Positions 1 to 7,292 are shown, numbered from the stretch's first letter. The stretch is 27,360 bases of DNA from DASXBA01 sp046729895 (GCA_046729895.1 JBKPHP010000010.1:1-27360), one strand, 5' to 3'. The notes: a model not told the origin generated them from the letters alone. Made by a program: numbers and translations.

Positions 1-68
1 ATCCGGCGACCACCGAGATCTACCCCGGGGGCGAATCGTCGGCAGCGTCAGATGTGTATAAGAGACAG
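1..68. other. Illumina P5/Nextera adapter remnant (non-genomic)
   Basis: Bases 4-23 match part of the Illumina P5 flow-cell oligo. Bases 36-68 match the 33-nt Nextera read-1 transposase adapter, ending with the 19-bp Tn5 mosaic end at 50-68. The roughly 12 bases between them sit where an i5 index would be. This is library sequence left on the contig end. Frames crossing it give the known adapter peptides MCIRDS (plus) and SLIHI (minus), so no protein should be called through it. Confidence 0.97.
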
Positions 69-205
69 CCATCCAGCGGCGCCGGCGGCGGCACCGCGGC
101 GCCGCCTTCCGGTAACTAGGCAGGCGTCGGCAACCTGGCTCGGTCGAGCCATTCGCGACCCTCGACGGTCGACCGACCCGAGGCCGAGGCTTCGCTGCGG
201 CCCGC
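69..205. other. Non-coding stretch downstream of arfB
   Basis: This is the sequence between the adapter and the arfB stop. I see no supportable gene here. A short hairpin at 137-150 (GGCTC, four-base loop, GAGCC) lies downstream of the arfB stop on the minus strand and could help end that transcript, but there is no T-tract. Frames that stay open here run into adapter sequence. Confidence 0.5.
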
Positions 206-616
206 CTACCAGTCCGTCGGCCGGCGACGCTGACGCTTGAGCTCTCCCCGACGGCGCTTCGACTCGACGCGTCTGCGGCGCGCTGCAGCCGGCGGCCTGG
301 TGGCGCGACGCGGACGCTGCATCGCGAGCGCCGAGGCCAGCCGGGAGCGGAGACGCTCCAGAGCGAGCTCGCGGTTGCGGGCCTGGCTGCGGGTGTCCTG
401 GGCGACCGCCCGAACCACCGGGCCGCAGCGCGCCATGATCCGTCGGCGCTGCTCGTCGTCGAGCGACCGCGAGGACGCCACGTCGAAGATCGCCTCCACC
501 CTGGACGCCGTCACGTTGGCGTGCTGCCCGCCCGGGCCGGACGAGCGGCTCGCCCGCAGCTCGACCTCCGACAGCGGAATCTGAACGCCACTGGACACAG
601 GCATCGGGTCGTCCAT
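206..616 (-). CDS. arfB: Peptidyl-tRNA hydrolase ArfB (YaeJ-type ribosome rescue factor)
   Basis: ArfB hydrolyses peptidyl-tRNA on ribosomes stalled without a stop codon. The 136-residue product carries the class-I release-factor signature SGPGGQHANVT, with the catalytic GGQ at residues 29-31. It ends in a long Arg/Lys-rich tail (RRRRVESKRRRGELKRQRRR), which in this family threads into the empty mRNA channel. Length is close to the usual 140 residues and no codon-recognition domain is present, which excludes RF1/RF2. I prefer the ATG at 616. The frame is open to 661, but an upstream start would overlap the divergent transporter gene at 642. A GGAGGT sequence lies about 18 nt upstream of 616, too far for a clear ribosome site, so the start is somewhat uncertain. 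The ATG at 604 is an alternative. Confidence 0.88.
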   Translation of the reverse strand: MDDPMPVSSGVQIPLSEVELRASRSSGPGGQHANVTASRVEAIFDVASSRSLDDEQRRRIMARCGPVVRAVAQDTRSQARNRELALERLRSRLASALAMQRPRRATRPPAAARRRRVESKRRRGELKRQRRRPTDW

Positions 617-641
617 GGGCGAAAGGTAGTCTCGGACCTCC

Positions 642-2240
642 GTGGCACACGAGCGGAGCAACCCGCCGGCAGAGGAGCTCTACGCGCGGAAGTGGCGGAT
701 CTTCGGCGTCACGATGATCGGCCTCTTCATGGCGCTGATCGACGTGACGATCGTGAACATCACGATCCCCACGCTTCAGCACGAGCTGGACGCGGGCATC
801 GACACCGTCTCCTGGGTCCTCAACGCCTACAACATCATGTTCGCGGTGCTGCTTGTGTCGATGGGGCGCCTGGCTGACCAGTTCGGACGCCGCCGCTTCT
901 TCATCGCCGGCATGTCGATCTTCACGATCGGCTCACTGCTTTGCGCCCTGTCGTGGTCGATCCATGCGCTGATCGGCTTCCGGGTGCTGCAGGCGGTGGG
1001 GGCGGGCGTGCTGGCGCCCCTCGCGCTCGCGACCACGGCGCTGGTCTTCCCGCCGCGGCAGCGTGGGCTCGGCTTGGCGCTCATGGCGGTGGTCGCGAAC
1101 ACCGCAGCCGCGCTGGGCCCGCCGGTAGGCGGCCTCCTGGTGGACTACGCGAGCTGGCACTGGATCTTCCTCGTCAACGTGCCGATCGGGGTGGTGGGGG
1201 TGCTGTTGGCCCTGCGCGTGATGCCGGAGACCTACGACCTGACCGCCACGCAGCGCGTCGACTGGTGGGGGATGGTTCTGATCGGTGGCTCGATCTTCTG
1301 CCTCACCTACGGTCTGGTCGAGGCGAACGACAAGGGCTGGGGCTCGACCGAGATCGTGTCTCTGTTCGCGGGCGCCGTCGTGCTGGGGGCGGCCTTCGCG
1401 GCCTCCCAGCGTCTCGGTCGCTGGCCGATGGTTGTCCCAAGCCTGCTCCGAAACCGGCAGTTCATCGGCGCCTGCGGCGCCATGACCCTGTTCGCCGTGG
1501 CCGTGATGGGCCCCCTCTTCCTGGCGGTGGTCGCGTTCGTCAACATGTGGGGCTATTCGCAGCTGAAGGCGGCGCTGGCCGTGGCGCCGATCGCGCTGCT
1601 CGGAATGGTCGTCTCACCGCTTGTGGGCCGTCGCGCCGATACCGTGCCTCCGCGGCTGATGGCGATCCCCGCGATGCTGGTGATGGCGGTGGGCCTCGTG
1701 TGGATCGGAGAGTTGCCCGCGCAAGCCGACTATCTGAAGGTGCTGCCGGGCCTCGCGCTGATGGGGATCGGCATGGGAGCGATCTTCCCCTCCGTCAACG
1801 TGGGGGGCATGGGCTCGATCTCGGGGCAGGAGCTCGGGTTGGGCTCGGGGATAGTGAACATGTCGCGACAGGTCGGGTTCGCTCTCGGGGTAGCGCTGCT
1901 TGTGGCGGTGTTCACGGGAGTGCTCGGCGACCGCGCCGATGCGGCGCGCGCCAAGGCCGAGGCCGTCGTGGAGCGTGCGCACTATCCACCCGAGCGGCGC
2001 CAGGCCACACTGGAGCGCGCCTTCTCGAGCAGCTCGGAGGAGGGGTCCGCTCCCTTCAAGCCTCGCAACGGCGTCGAGCGAGAAGTGGCGGGGCTGGCCG
2101 CCGGCGCGGCTCGGGACGGGTTCGGCGCCGGCTTCCGGGTCGCCGCTCTATGCGTGCTGCTCGCGGTGCCGTTCGCGTTCGCTATGCGACGGCCGCCGGC
2201 CGCCGCCCACGCCGCCGCCGCAGCAGCGGCCGCCGGCTGA
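642..2240 (+). CDS. MFS transporter, DHA2 family (EmrB/QacA-type efflux permease)
   Basis: This 532-residue, 14-helix-type permease is a likely proton-driven drug or metabolite exporter of the inner membrane. Helix 1 carries ALIDVTIVNITIPT, the DHA2 motif D1 region with its membrane-embedded acid. The loop after helix 2 has motif A (GRLADQFGRRR, about residues 75-85). The LGPPVGG segment near residue 155 is motif C of the antiporter families, followed by the typical WHWIFLVNVPIG. The start is a GTG at 642; no strong ribosome site is visible. The C terminus ends in an Ala-rich run from a GCC/GCA-rich stretch, probably disordered. It is divergent from arfB with only about 25 bp between starts. 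No periplasmic adaptor (EmrA-like) gene is adjacent, as is usual in actinobacteria. Substrate cannot be told from the sequence. Confidence 0.93.
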   Translation: MAHERSNPPAEELYARKWRIFGVTMIGLFMALIDVTIVNITIPTLQHELDAGIDTVSWVLNAYNIMFAVLLVSMGRLADQFGRRRFFIAGMSIFTIGSLLCALSWSIHALIGFRVLQAVGAGVLAPLALATTALVFPPRQRGLGLALMAVVANTAAALGPPVGGLLVDYASWHWIFLVNVPIGVVGVLLALRVMPETYDLTATQRVDWWGMVLIGGSIFCLTYGLVEANDKGWGSTEIVSLFAGAVVLGAAFAASQRLGRWPMVVPSLLRNRQFIGACGAMTLFAVAVMGPLFLAVVAFVNMWGYSQLKAALAVAPIALLGMVVSPLVGRRADTVPPRLMAIPAMLVMAVGLVWIGELPAQADYLKVLPGLALMGIGMGAIFPSVNVGGMGSISGQELGLGSGIVNMSRQVGFALGVALLVAVFTGVLGDRADAARAKAEAVVERAHYPPERRQATLERAFSSSSEEGSAPFKPRNGVEREVAGLAAGAARDGFGAGFRVAALCVLLAVPFAFAMRRPPAAAHAAAAAAAAG

Positions 2241-2355
2241 CCGGTGCCGGGCGAGGGCGCTTGGCGCGCCACTGGGCGATCGTGAGGCCGGCCGGAATGT
2301 CCGCCTCGAGGGGCAGGAAGCCCTGGCTGCGGACCGTGTCGGTGGCTGCGGTCAT
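2182..2355 (-). CDS. Possible small basic protein
   Basis: A 57-residue frame opposite the MFS/kinase gap. Its first half reads like real protein (GFLPLEADIPAGLTIAQWRA), and its second half is strongly basic (RRPLLRRRRGRR). The informative half is encoded mainly in the otherwise empty 2241-2412 interval; only the basic tail overlaps the Ala-rich end of the transporter gene. The start could be ATG 2355 or ATG 2373. No clear ribosome site is seen. I do not recognise a family with certainty. It could also be a chance frame in GC-rich DNA. Confidence 0.35.
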   Translation of the reverse strand: MTAATDTVRSQGFLPLEADIPAGLTIAQWRAKRPRPAPVSRRPLLRRRRGRRPAAVA

Positions 2356-2412
2356 CCGGGTCGTCCACACCATCGATCATCCAGTTCGCGAAGAATTACG
2401 CGCTCCCTGCAA

Positions 2413-3234
2413 ATGCGAGCGGCCGTAGTCGGACATGTGGAGTGGATCGAGTTCGTGCGCGTCGAGCGCCTGCCCTTGGCGGGCGAGATCATCCACGCCG
2501 ACGATGCCTGGGACGATCCCGGCGGCGGCGGGGCTGTCGCTGCCGCCCAGCTCGCCAAGCTGGCCGGCGGAGCCACCTTCTTCACCGCGCTCGGCGACGA
2601 CGAGCTCGGCCACCGCGCCCACAGCGAGCTCCAGGCGCTTGGGTTGCGGGTCGAGGCCGCCTTCCGGCCCGAGCCGCAGCGCCGCGCGGTCGTGTACCTG
2701 GACAGCGCCGGCGAGCGGACCATCACGGTGATCGGAGCCCGCCTCGGACCGGGCGCCGAACACCCGCTCCCCTGGGATGAGCTCGCCGACGCCGACGCCG
2801 TGTACTTCACCGCCGGAGACCCCGAGGCGGCCCGGCGGGCGAGGGCCGCGCGCACCATGGTCTCCACGGCCAGGGGCCTGGAAACCATCACGGCGGCTCG
2901 CGTGGAGCTGGACGCGCTGGTGTTGAGCAGCTCTGACAAGGGTGAGCGGTACGAGCCGGGCCAGCTCGACCCGCCGCCCCGGCTCGTGGTCCGGACGGCC
3001 GGCGCGGAGGGCGGGACCTGGGAGCGCGGCGACGAGAGGGGGCGCTTCGCGGCCGCGCCGCTGCCCGGGCCGGTCCGCGACGCATACGGTTGCGGTGACA
3101 GCTTCGCGGCCGGCCTCACGTTCGGCTTGGGCGACGGCCGGCCGCTCGAGGCCGCGCTCGAGCTCGCTGCTCGCTGCGGCGCCGCCTGCCTGACGGGCAG
3201 CGGCCCCTACGCCGGGCAGCTGACCCGCGCCTAG
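2413..3234 (+). CDS. PfkB-family carbohydrate kinase
   Basis: This 273-residue cytoplasmic kinase belongs to the ribokinase/PfkB family, which phosphorylates sugars or nucleosides with ATP. The N-terminal half has the glycine-rich substrate region DPGGGGAVAAAQLAKLAG followed by FFTALGDDELG, the usual PfkB layout. Signature 2 is DAYGCGDSF at residues 223-231, with Asp229 as the expected catalytic base; the usual DTxGAGD is changed at the Thr and Ala positions. Length is slightly short for the family (about 300). I chose the ATG at 2413 because similarity begins there (MRAAVVGHVEW); the longer open frame upstream encodes low-complexity sequence. The stop interlocks with that of the convergent rhodanese gene. 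The sugar substrate is unknown. Confidence 0.87.
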   Translation: MRAAVVGHVEWIEFVRVERLPLAGEIIHADDAWDDPGGGGAVAAAQLAKLAGGATFFTALGDDELGHRAHSELQALGLRVEAAFRPEPQRRAVVYLDSAGERTITVIGARLGPGAEHPLPWDELADADAVYFTAGDPEAARRARAARTMVSTARGLETITAARVELDALVLSSSDKGERYEPGQLDPPPRLVVRTAGAEGGTWERGDERGRFAAAPLPGPVRDAYGCGDSFAAGLTFGLGDGRPLEAALELAARCGAACLTGSGPYAGQLTRA

Positions 3235-3581
3235 TGCGGTGCGACCTTGCCGTCCTCGGGCTCGATCGGCAGCCCGCGCTCGACCCAGGCAACGATTCCG
3301 CCGTCCAGGTTGTGGGCGCGGCGGCCGCTGGCGCGGAAGGCCTGCGTGGCCACCGCCGACCTCGAGCCCGTACGGCAGTAGAACACGATCGGGGGGTCCT
3401 CCCCCAGCGAGCCCGCCTCAGCCGCCAAGCGATCCATCACGATGTGGCGATCGCCGCCGATTCGCCCGGCTTCGTGCTCGTAGTCCTCGCGAACGTCGAT
3501 GAGCTGCACCTCACCATGGCGGAGCAGCTCGGCGACCTGCTCCGGCCGAAGCTCCTCCTGCGCCTCTGTGAACGAACCCAT
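3231..3581 (-). CDS. Single-domain rhodanese-like sulfurtransferase
   Basis: A 116-residue rhodanese homology domain protein. The active-site loop CRTGSR sits at residues 69-74, with Cys69 as the persulfide carrier. It is preceded by the conserved LIDVREDYEHEAGRI segment and followed by NLDGGIVAWVERGLPI, so the fold is complete. Such GlpE/PspE-like proteins move sulfane sulfur, for example in thiosulfate detoxification or delivery to biosynthetic enzymes. The ATG at 3581 is the only sensible start. The minus-strand stop (3231-3233) shares CTAG with the stop of the PfkB gene. A two-domain sulfurtransferase is encoded separately at 15756-16547. Confidence 0.93.
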   Translation of the reverse strand: MGSFTEAQEELRPEQVAELLRHGEVQLIDVREDYEHEAGRIGGDRHIVMDRLAAEAGSLGEDPPIVFYCRTGSRSAVATQAFRASGRRAHNLDGGIVAWVERGLPIEPEDGKVAPH

Positions 3582-3669
3582 GCCGATACCTATAGCGCCT
3601 CGCGTGATGGTCCGCCAGACGCGAGAATGTGGTGAACCGAACCGAGGGGTCGGCCGTAGAGGGCAGGTG

Positions 3670-4638
3670 ATGGGTCAAAAGCACGTCATCGACTTCGACC
3701 TCGATCGCTACCTGCGCGCGTCGAAGAAGCTCGACCTGTCGCACATCGACTGGGACGAGGTCCCGAACCATCCGCTTTCGGATGGCGACGTGATGTGCCT
3801 GCACTACATGATGGACATCGAGACCCACACGGTCATCTACCTACGCGACCTGCTCGGGACGCGCGCCGCAGCGGATCCCCAGATCACCGCCTTCCTCTCG
3901 TGCTGGGTGTACGAGGAGCTCTGGCACGGAGAGGCCTTCTCCGACTTTCTCCGGGCCTACGGGATCGAGGTGCCGGCCGAGCCCAAGCTTCCCGACGGCA
4001 GTACGCCCATGCCCACCCGCACCAAGCGCACGCAACGGTTGCGCGAGCGGCTCGGGGTCGGGCACGAGCTCTCGCTGTTGCCGACCATGCTCGGCTCGAT
4101 GCTGTTCCCGGACTTCGTCGCGCTGCACATGACGTGGGGCGCGATCAACGAGCTCACCACGCTAACCGCCTACCACGCCCTGATCCGGCGCTCGAGCCAC
4201 CCGGTACTCCACCAGATGCTCAAGCGCGTCATCCAAGACGAGCGCCGCCACTTCGCGTTCTACCGGGCCCAGGGCAAGGCTCGTCTCGCCCACGCCCCGC
4301 GCCGCACCCGCCGGATCGTTCGCTGGGTGTTCCAGAACCTCTGGACCCCGGTCGGCGTAGGGGTGAAGTCGCAAGAGGAGCTGGACGCCCTCGCGCTGTA
4401 CCTGTTCGGCTACGACGACGAGGGCCGCGAGATGCTGCGCGAGATCGACCGGACCGTGTCCGAGATCCCCGGCCTCGAGGGCCTGACCCTGCTCGAGGAC
4501 TCCCTCGACAAGGGTCTCGAGCGCGCTCGGCGGCAGCCCGGGTGGGCGGGAACCGTCGAGGCGCCCCGCCCCGATCAGACGCTGCGCGGGGCGAAGAGCG
4601 AGGCCTGGCGGCGAGAGCGCGAAGCCGCCAGCGCCTAG
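3670..4638 (+). CDS. Ferritin-superfamily diiron protein, acyl-ACP desaturase-like
   Basis: A 322-residue helical protein with a complete four-helix diiron ligand set: Glu51 (DIETH), Glu83-x-x-His86 (EELWHGEAF), Glu161 (INELTTL) and Glu191-x-x-His194 (DERRHFAFY). The E, ExxH, E, ExxH order and spacing is that of soluble acyl-ACP desaturases and related carboxylate-bridged diiron oxidases. The EExxHG and DExxHF forms are close to mycobacterial DesA-type proteins. The expected chemistry is O2-dependent desaturation or oxidation, with electrons from a ferredoxin. The substrate is not readable. I start it at ATG 3670, preceded by GAGGGCAGGTG; an upstream extension would run into the rhodanese promoter region. 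It ends 3 bp before the stop of the convergent acidic protein gene. No fatty-acid gene is adjacent. Confidence 0.82.
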   Translation: MGQKHVIDFDLDRYLRASKKLDLSHIDWDEVPNHPLSDGDVMCLHYMMDIETHTVIYLRDLLGTRAAADPQITAFLSCWVYEELWHGEAFSDFLRAYGIEVPAEPKLPDGSTPMPTRTKRTQRLRERLGVGHELSLLPTMLGSMLFPDFVALHMTWGAINELTTLTAYHALIRRSSHPVLHQMLKRVIQDERRHFAFYRAQGKARLAHAPRRTRRIVRWVFQNLWTPVGVGVKSQEELDALALYLFGYDDEGREMLREIDRTVSEIPGLEGLTLLEDSLDKGLERARRQPGWAGTVEAPRPDQTLRGAKSEAWRREREAASA

Positions 4639-4641
4639 CGG

Positions 4642-5088
4642 CTAGCCCTCGTCCCTGTCGGACTCGTCCCTCTCGCGCTCGTCCTGGTCGTCGCCTTCGT
4701 CCCTCTCACCTGCCGCGCTGGGGGCCTCGGGGTCGGTCGGGCCGCCCGGGATCGGCTCGCCCTTGAACTCCTCGGGCTGATCCGCATCCTCGCCGTCCAC
4801 GCTCACGGCGCCGTCGTCGTAGAAGCGTACGTTCGAGGGGCCGAGCTTCGAGGTGGCCGCTTCGTCGTAGGAGCTCTCGTGCTCGGGCCCGCCGAAGGTC
4901 TCGTACTTCGCGCGGCCGGCCGGCCAGTCCGCAAGGTTCTCGGGGGGATCCTCCTCGAGGTCCTTGACCTCCTGCTTCGCGTCCTCGACCTCTTTGTCGA
5001 AGTCGCGCTCCTGGCCCTCCGATTCGGTCGAGGCGTCCTGAGGCTGGTCCTTCTCCTCGACGCTCTGATCTGTCTCTTCTTCGCTCAC
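4642..5088 (-). CDS. Highly acidic hypothetical protein
   Basis: 148 residues, of which I count 52 Asp/Glu. Both ends are low-complexity acidic and probably disordered: residues 1-50 are E/D/Q/K-rich with coiled-coil-like charge patterns, and residues 125-148 are nearly all E, D and R. The middle (about 52-100) looks like a short ordered core with DWPAGRAKYETFGG, SKLGPSNVRFYDDGAVSVDG and FKGEPIPGGPTDPEAP. There is no signal peptide or membrane segment. The GTG start at 5088 is well supported by GGAGG about 8 nt upstream. It is transcribed away from the DUF370-like gene across a 125-bp gap. I do not recognise a family. The non-repetitive core and good ribosome site argue that it is real. Confidence 0.8.
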   Translation of the reverse strand: MSEEETDQSVEEKDQPQDASTESEGQERDFDKEVEDAKQEVKDLEEDPPENLADWPAGRAKYETFGGPEHESSYDEAATSKLGPSNVRFYDDGAVSVDGEDADQPEEFKGEPIPGGPTDPEAPSAAGERDEGDDQDERERDESDRDEG

Positions 5089-5213
5089 GATGGTGCCTCC
5101 CTCCGAATTGGCGGGTTCAGGACGAGTACCCGGGGCGCCCCCGGATCATGCGCCGATACCGCGGGTTCCACGTGTCGACAGGCGGTCCCAGTAACGTCTT
5201 GGCTGAGGCCGCG

Positions 5214-5477
5214 ATGCCCAAGCGAGACCCACGCATGATCCCGATCGGCTATGGGAAGTTCGTGCGCGCCGACCGGGTATTCGCGCTCGTCCCGATCGAG
5301 GGCGAGGAGCGGGGCGAGGGTCGCCGCACCTACGTACACGTCGACGGGCTGGCGGAGCCTGTCGTCGCCTCACGTTCCGAGCGGGCGATCCTCGCAGACG
5401 TGGAGACGGCGCTGGCCGAAGCCGCGGGCATCCCGCGCCGCCGCCGCACCGCCGCGGGGCAGGAGAGCCTCCTGTAG
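5214..5477 (+). CDS. DUF370/RemA-like regulatory protein
   Basis: An 87-residue protein with the look of the DUF370 (RemA/RemB) family. It has the opening PIGYGKFVRADRVFALVPIEG, which parallels the IGFGN-V-A-R-I-AIV start of RemA. A GRRTYVHVDG segment lies where RemA has GRRTRAVIIMDS, and an ASRSERAILADVETAL helix follows. In Bacillus, RemA binds DNA and activates matrix and osmoprotection genes; whether this homologue binds DNA is unknown. The frame is open from 5148, but I favour ATG 5214 because recognisable sequence begins just after it; ATG 5235 is possible. It is divergent from the acidic protein and followed by the nested repeat at 5490-5588. Confidence 0.62.
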   Translation: MPKRDPRMIPIGYGKFVRADRVFALVPIEGEERGEGRRTYVHVDGLAEPVVASRSERAILADVETALAEAAGIPRRRRTAAGQESLL

Positions 5478-5489
5478 CCGAGGGCTCGG

Positions 5490-5588
5490 GCTGGCAGCTG
5501 GCAGCTGGCCGCCGGCTTCGCCGGCTGAGCTGGCAGAGACTGTTGACAAAAGCTCTGCCAGCTGCCAGCCGCCAGCTGCCAGCTAGCT
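5490..5588. repeat. Nested inverted repeat (GCCAGCT-type), three-way-junction potential
   Basis: Outer arms of 14 bp pair perfectly: AGCTGGCAGCTGGC at 5496-5509 with its reverse complement at 5571-5584. Between them lie two further perfect hairpins. One is GCCGGC-TTC-GCCGGC at 5511-5525. The other is an 11-bp stem, AGCTGGCAGAG at 5528-5538 with CTCTGCCAGCT at 5553-5563, around a 14-base loop. The element fills the gap between the convergent DUF370-like and pntB genes and could act as a bidirectional terminator. It resembles REP-type extragenic palindromes in layout. A related tract is at 14049-14080. Confidence 0.85.
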
Positions 5589-6990
5589 AGAGCTCCTCTA
5601 CTTCCTTCAGAACCCTCTGCACGCTGTCCTTCGCGTCTCCGAACAGGAGCGCCGTGTTGTCCTTGTAGAAGAGCGGGTTGTCGATCCCTGCGAACCCCGT
5701 GTTCATCGAGCGCTTGAGCACGATCACGGCCCCGGCCTTGTCCACGTCCAGGATCGGCATGCCGTAGATCGGCGAGTCCGACTGCTCGCGGGCAGCCGGG
5801 TTGGTGACGTCGTTTGCCCCGATCACGAGCGCGACGTCGGTCTGAGGGAACTCCGGGTTGATCTCGTCCATCTCCTTGAGGGAGTCGTACGGGACGTCCG
5901 CCTCCGCCAGCAGGACGTTCATGTGACCTGGCATGCGGCCCGCCACCGGATGGATGGCGTAATCAACCTCGATGCCGCGCTTCTCGAGCTCCGCGGCCAG
6001 CTCCTTGACCGTGTGCTGGGCCTGCGCCACTGCCATCCCGTAGCCAGGGGCCACGACCACCTTGCGGGCGTAGGCAAGCTGGATCGCCACGTCCGAGGGA
6101 TCGGTCGAGCGGACCGGCTTGGCTTCCTCGCCGTCGCCGGCCGCGATCGCGATCCCGCCGAACCCTCCCGCGAAGATGTTGCCTATCGAGCGGTTCATCG
6201 CCTCGGCCATCAGGTTGGTGAGGATCGAGCCCGACGCGCCGACGATGATGCCGCCCACGATCAGCGCCACGTTGTCGAGCGCGATGCCCGCGGCGGCCGC
6301 CGAGAGGCCGGTGAAGGCGTTCAGCAGCGAGATCACCACCGGCATGTCGGCGCCGCCGATCGGTAGCACGAACATGTTGCCGAGCAGCGCGGCGGAGACC
6401 AGGATCAGGACGAAGAGGGCCTGGGACTCGGTGCCCGCCGCGATCGCCACGGCGCAGCCCACCGCAAGGGCCAAGAGGCCGATGTTTATGAAGCGCTGGC
6501 CGGGCAGCTGTATCGGCCGCCCGGGGATGAGCTCCTGGAGCTTGCCGAACGCGATGTTCGAGCCCCAGAACGAGACCGAGCCGATGATGGCCGCGAACAG
6601 GATCGGGATCAGCGTCTCGAGCGGGGGGTTGCCGCCGCCGGCGAGGGTGTGGCGGTAGTCGGCCCAGGAGATCAGGGCCACGGCCCCGCCGCCGACGCCG
6701 TTGAACAGCGCCACCATCTGCGGCATCGCGGTCATCTTCACGTTGCGCGCGGCGGGGATCCCGACCGCGGTGCCGACCGCGATGGCCAGCGCGATGAGGC
6801 CGTAGTCGCCGACCGTGTCGATCATCAGCGTGGCGACCAGCGCCACCGCCATACCGATTGCCGCTATGAGGTTGCCGCGGCGAGCCGTGCGCGGGTGCGT
6901 CACCAGTCGCAGCCCGAGGATGAACAGCGCGAAGGCGACGATGTAGAGCGAGCGGATGACGTCGAAGTCGACCGCAGCCAGCCGGGTCAC
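5587..6990 (-). CDS. pntB: NAD(P) transhydrogenase, beta subunit
   Basis: PntB, with the two PntA polypeptides, couples proton entry to hydride transfer from NADH to NADP+, making NADPH at the inner membrane. This 467-residue subunit has about nine hydrophobic helices (residues 10-265), including conserved blocks such as FNGVGGGAVALISWADYRH and GNMFVLPIGGADMPVVISLLNAFTGLSAAAAG. The NADP-binding domain III follows, with GYGMAVAQAQHTVKELA, HPVAGRMPGHMNVLLAEA and LVIGANDVTNPAA, and ends in the usual FYKDNTALLFGDAK block. Length is normal. The GTG start at 6990 overlaps the pntA2 stop by 4 bp (GTGA), indicating translational coupling. It is last in the operon, and the nested repeat lies just after the stop. 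Confidence 0.97.
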   Translation of the reverse strand: MTRLAAVDFDVIRSLYIVAFALFILGLRLVTHPRTARRGNLIAAIGMAVALVATLMIDTVGDYGLIALAIAVGTAVGIPAARNVKMTAMPQMVALFNGVGGGAVALISWADYRHTLAGGGNPPLETLIPILFAAIIGSVSFWGSNIAFGKLQELIPGRPIQLPGQRFINIGLLALAVGCAVAIAAGTESQALFVLILVSAALLGNMFVLPIGGADMPVVISLLNAFTGLSAAAAGIALDNVALIVGGIIVGASGSILTNLMAEAMNRSIGNIFAGGFGGIAIAAGDGEEAKPVRSTDPSDVAIQLAYARKVVVAPGYGMAVAQAQHTVKELAAELEKRGIEVDYAIHPVAGRMPGHMNVLLAEADVPYDSLKEMDEINPEFPQTDVALVIGANDVTNPAAREQSDSPIYGMPILDVDKAGAVIVLKRSMNTGFAGIDNPLFYKDNTALLFGDAKDSVQRVLKEVEEL

Positions 6991-7289
6991 TTCTCCTCGG
7001 CCTCCTGCGGCCGCCCGCGGGCCTTGAACATCTCCAGCATGCGGTCGGTGACCAGGAAGCCGCCTACGACGTTGATCGTCCCGAAGGCGATCGCGATCAC
7101 CAGGATCAGCTTGTTGACGAAGCCGCTCACCTCGCCGATCAGCAGGATCCCCCCGAGCAGCACGATCCCGTGAATGGCGTTCGTGGCCGACATCAGCGGC
7201 GTGTGGAGCGTGTTCGGGATCTTCGAGATCACCTCGAAGCCGACAAAGGCGCCGAGGATCAGGATCGTGAGCTCGGTCAGCAGGTCCAT
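6987..7289 (-). CDS. pntAB: NAD(P) transhydrogenase, alpha subunit part 2 (membrane domain)
   Basis: A 100-residue membrane subunit corresponding to the C-terminal transmembrane part of E. coli PntA, here a separate polypeptide as in Rhodospirillum and many actinobacteria. It has about three helices: LTILILGAFVGFEVI, a second around GIVLLGGILLIGEV, and a third around LILVIAIAFGTINVVGGF. The segment SKIPNTLHTPLMSATNAIHGIV is characteristic of this subunit. The ATG at 7289 is only 3 bp after the pntA1 stop, and its end overlaps pntB by 4 bp, so the three genes form one operon. Confidence 0.97.
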   Translation of the reverse strand: MDLLTELTILILGAFVGFEVISKIPNTLHTPLMSATNAIHGIVLLGGILLIGEVSGFVNKLILVIAIAFGTINVVGGFLVTDRMLEMFKARGRPQEAEEK

Positions 7290-7292
7290 GAG

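Noticed and set aside
48..782. Long minus-strand frame, and a plus-strand frame 52-240, at the left end
   Set aside because: Both run into adapter sequence (SLIHI and MCIRDS peptides), and the real gene arfB is in another frame with a clear GGQ motif.
941..2428. 495-residue plus-strand frame inside the MFS gene
   Set aside because: Its composition is Arg/Gly/Ala-rich with no domain, and it is the shifted frame of the clearly membrane-spanning transporter.
2413..3234. PfkB kinase as a methylthioribose kinase working with mtnA
   Set aside because: MtnK belongs to a different kinase fold, and the two genes are more than 10 kb apart with no link.
3795..4766. 323-residue plus-strand frame within the diiron protein gene
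   Set aside because: It is Arg/Pro-rich out-of-frame sequence, while the other frame has all six iron ligands.
5490..5588. CRISPR array or tRNA-like cloverleaf
   Set aside because: There is no regular repeat-spacer pattern, and the three-stem layout lacks tRNA landmarks (no T-loop GTTC box or anticodon arm of the right size).
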